Positions 62,100-64,000 of a DNA stretch of 64,000 nucleotides are shown here, in pieces; positions within the stretch are counted from its first letter, which is position 1, and each line of letters begins with the position of its first letter. The stretch lies in assembly GCA_019359035.1 (NCBI GenBank), contig JAHHIC010000032.1, positions 1 through 64,000 of the forward strand, given 5' to 3'. The notes under the pieces were generated by a model. That model worked only from the letters and a program-made list of their open reading frames with translations, was not told the origin of the DNA and ran no database searches. The position numbers were made by a program, and so were the translations under genes. The DNA is from Scytonematopsis contorta HA4267-MV1 (lineage in GTDB: Bacteria; Cyanobacteriota; Cyanobacteriia; Cyanobacteriales; Nostocaceae).

Positions 62100-63329
62100 A
62101 TGTCTACCCTAGAAGAAATCGACCGACTTTTAGCTGAGTGGAAAAATCTGCTCGCGATTGCCAGCCAAAACCTAATTGACTTACAGGAGCTACCCACCTA
62201 CCAAAGGCTTGTGGGTGGTTATGGTTATCCCAAAGTGCAGTTAGTAGGAATTACTGCAACGCGAGTCATTCCTGCACTGGAAGCCATGAACGAGTTATTT
62301 GAACACTTTGATTTATTATCTGAAACAGTAAATAAAGCAAACAACCTTCGTTCATCCATATCACGCTTTTTGGTAAATGAGCAAAAAACAAACGAAATTA
62401 AACAACTACTTGTGGGAGAGTCAATTAAGTTACCCGCAATGCGAACACCTTTAGCGCAAAGGGGATTGCTGACAGGAGCGGAAACAAGCAATGCTATAAC
62501 TCCCAAGCAATTGCTGGATGTAATGAATAAGGCTTTTTCCGTAGCTAGAGACGCTGTTATCCTCGTTGGTGCTGCTTGGGAAAAATTTGATGCTAATTTA
62601 TCCACTATTAATCTTGAATTAGTTTCTTTACAAAAGTTAGCTACATCCCTGAATATAATTGATACTAGTGAACTAAATACTATACATAATGCAATTAATT
62701 CTCTTCAGTACCGTATAGAAACAGACCCATTAGGAGTAAGTGCTGACTGGGAGCAAGAAGTGCGTTTACCCCTTGCTAAGGTGAGAGCAGAGTTAGAAGC
62801 AACTGCACAAAAACTTGCCCAAGTTAGAGAAAAAATAGCAATAGCAGAGCAAGGCATCAAGCACTTAAGAGAAATTCATCAACAAGCTGAGAGTGCTTTT
62901 GCGGAAAGGCAAGAAAAAGTCGTGGAGTATTCTATATCCCATAATCCAATGTCCGGAGAGCAAATTGACGCTCTCTGTCAATGGCTTGTGCGGTTAGAAA
63001 CAAAACTCCAAGAAGGATTGGTAAATCCAGTTATGGTTGGTTTAAACAATTTGATTGTTAAAACTCAGGAGTATATCGAATTAGAAAAAAAAGCAGTAAA
63101 GGAAAATCAAGTTCCCTTAGATATGCGACGGGAGTTGCGGGGAAGGCTGGATGCTCTTTCTGCAAAAGCATTAGCACGAGGTTTAGTAGAAGACAATACC
63201 CTTGCTGGATTGGCTACTCATGCAAAGCAACTGCTTTATACTCGTCCGACTCCTTTAAATACAGCTGCCGAATTAGTTTGCCAATATGAAAAATGTTTGA
63301 ATGGCAAACTTTATGGGAATCATGAGTAG
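62100..63329 (+). CDS. Coiled-coil protein upstream of a PknG-like kinase
   Basis: A 409-residue protein that is almost all helical: TLEEIDRLLAEWKNLLAIAS, several leucine-rich segments (VSLQKLATSLN; LREIHQQAESAFAERQEKVV) and a long central coiled coil (about 225-275). It has no signal peptide and no membrane segment. A middle loop, YQRLVGGYGYPKVQLVGITA, is more globular. I recognise no domain. It lies 99 bp upstream of the kinase gene on the same strand and is probably cotranscribed; genes of this kind accompany PknG-like kinases and FHA or vWA proteins in cyanobacteria. It may be an adaptor or a kinase substrate. Confidence 0.75.
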   Translation: MSTLEEIDRLLAEWKNLLAIASQNLIDLQELPTYQRLVGGYGYPKVQLVGITATRVIPALEAMNELFEHFDLLSETVNKANNLRSSISRFLVNEQKTNEIKQLLVGESIKLPAMRTPLAQRGLLTGAETSNAITPKQLLDVMNKAFSVARDAVILVGAAWEKFDANLSTINLELVSLQKLATSLNIIDTSELNTIHNAINSLQYRIETDPLGVSADWEQEVRLPLAKVRAELEATAQKLAQVREKIAIAEQGIKHLREIHQQAESAFAERQEKVVEYSISHNPMSGEQIDALCQWLVRLETKLQEGLVNPVMVGLNNLIVKTQEYIELEKKAVKENQVPLDMRRELRGRLDALSAKALARGLVEDNTLAGLATHAKQLLYTRPTPLNTAAELVCQYEKCLNGKLYGNHE

Positions 63330-63428
63330 CAGCACCCATGACTAACAACCCAACAACCGACAATGATTAGCAACTGACAACAAACTACCAAAAACTAATA
63401 ATCAAAAACTAAAACAGGAGAGTCCATA

Positions 63429-64000
63429 ATGGAGGGCGATAGCTGCCACAAAAGCGGATGTACTGGTATTATCGAAGACGGGTACTGTAATATCTGTGGC
63501 ATAGCTGAGTTAAAGTCATCACAAGCCAACTCATCACGAGTTAACCAAGATATTCTTAGCGATAGGGAAGCACTAAATAGAATTGCAACAACAGGGAGAA
63601 GCGCATCGATTACCACGGGTACAGGCTCATCCCCACTGACTAACCGTAGCAGCAAAGGCTCGCGACGAACTAGCACCAGTACAAACCGCAGTAGCCGTAG
63701 GTTATTGGGGGCTGGTTTAGTATCCGTACCAGAATTACCTTCTAATGAGCCAGAAAAGTCGATTATTCCCAATCCACAAGTACCAGAAAACAAGCGTTTC
63801 TGCTCCAACTGCAACAATAAATTGTCACGAGAAAAAGGATTTTGCAGTAAATGCGGGCAAAAGTATTCTTTTATTCCCAGCCTCAATCCAGGAGATTTAG
63901 TTGTAAATCAATACGAAGTTAAGGGAGCAATAGCTTACGGTGGTTTGGGTTGGATTTACTTAGGATTTGATAAAATTCTCTCCCGGTATGTGGTTCTCAA
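63429..64000 (+). CDS. PknG-like Ser/Thr protein kinase, N-terminal part (cut by window edge)
   Basis: The first 190 codons of a larger gene. Residues about 6-24, CHKSGCTGIIEDGYCNICG, are the zinc ribbon typical of PknG-type N-termini. A Ser/Thr/Arg-rich linker follows, then a second zinc ribbon, CSNCNNKLSREKGFCSKCGQ, and the start of the kinase domain: YEVKGAIAYGGLGWIYLGFD, which has the glycine loop A-Y-G-G-L-G and the G-W-I-Y-L motif of PknG-like kinases. Catalytic residues and any TPR tail are beyond the window. No strong ribosome site, but AACAGGAG is 12 bp before the ATG. Phosphorylates Ser/Thr; targets unknown. Confidence 0.85.
   Translation, partial: MEGDSCHKSGCTGIIEDGYCNICGIAELKSSQANSSRVNQDILSDREALNRIATTGRSASITTGTGSSPLTNRSSKGSRRTSTSTNRSSRRLLGAGLVSVPELPSNEPEKSIIPNPQVPENKRFCSNCNNKLSREKGFCSKCGQKYSFIPSLNPGDLVVNQYEVKGAIAYGGLGWIYLGFDKILSRYVVL

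Overview
The window looks like chromosome from a filamentous, probably heterocyst-forming cyanobacterium (Nostocales: Calothrix, Rivularia, Scytonema or similar). The evidence is a high-light-inducible protein gene, a cyanobacterial Ftn2/ZipN division gene, Calvin-cycle type class II aldolase, DUF1822/sigma-factor and DUF4912 genes, giant caspase/STAND/WD40 proteins, and very many heptanucleotide tandem repeats (STRRs) and small hairpin repeats. Base composition is AT-rich throughout. No rRNA, CRISPR array or complete insertion sequence was seen; an IS630-type transposase is cut by the left edge and a PknG-like kinase by the right edge. || Layout. 1-5.3 kb: transposase start, Uma2 nuclease genes, an MbnH/MbnP-type diheme enzyme and copper-protein pair, and a small hli gene. 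5.3-17.3 kb: a duplicated two-gene module, each copy a small Pro/Arg-rich peptide gene facing a 1.77-kiloresidue caspase-STAND ATPase-WD40 gene. 17.8-27.6 kb: sigma factor/DUF1822/DUF4870 cluster, GIY-YIG nuclease, DUF2243, CAP protein, M50 protease, FHA protein, 6-phosphogluconolactonase and RNase PH. 28-33.4 kb: a nucleotide-metabolism island (adenylate kinase, degenerate CobO-like P-loop protein, dCMP deaminase, deoxyribosyltransferase-like protein, a membrane-tailed dCTP-deaminase-like protein lacking key residues, and a DUF4346-thymidylate synthase). 33.5-41 kb: large zinc metalloprotease, pentapeptide-repeat protein, MarC and a nitrilase-family amidase. 41.4-44 kb: a phosphate-uptake pair behind a near-ideal Pho box. 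44-51 kb: deacetylase/NAGPA fusion, Uma2, aldolase, tRNA-Lys, aldose epimerase and pyruvate dehydrogenase E1 alpha. 51.6-64 kb: ftn2, AEC transporter, an unusual glutamine-amidotransferase-like protein, DUF4912, a second NAGPA protein, an aspartic-protease pair and a PknG-like kinase with a coiled-coil neighbour. || Two themes stand out. First, the duplicated peptide plus caspase-STAND-WD40 module: the two giant proteins are close paralogs, both contain a second caspase-like domain that has lost its catalytic residues, both peptide genes share an N-terminal motif and a conserved upstream region of about 200 bp, and the longer peptide carries three copies of an Arg-Gly-Pro-Ile-Gln-Pro-Ala-Ser motif that could be cleavage sites. 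This is the best candidate for an undescribed system. Second, small repeats have invaded genes: heptamer arrays and hairpins lie in frame inside at least four proteins, and arrays begin at, or supply, the stop codons of several genes. || All functional calls rest on reading motifs in the translated sequence without database searches; inferred statements are marked as such.
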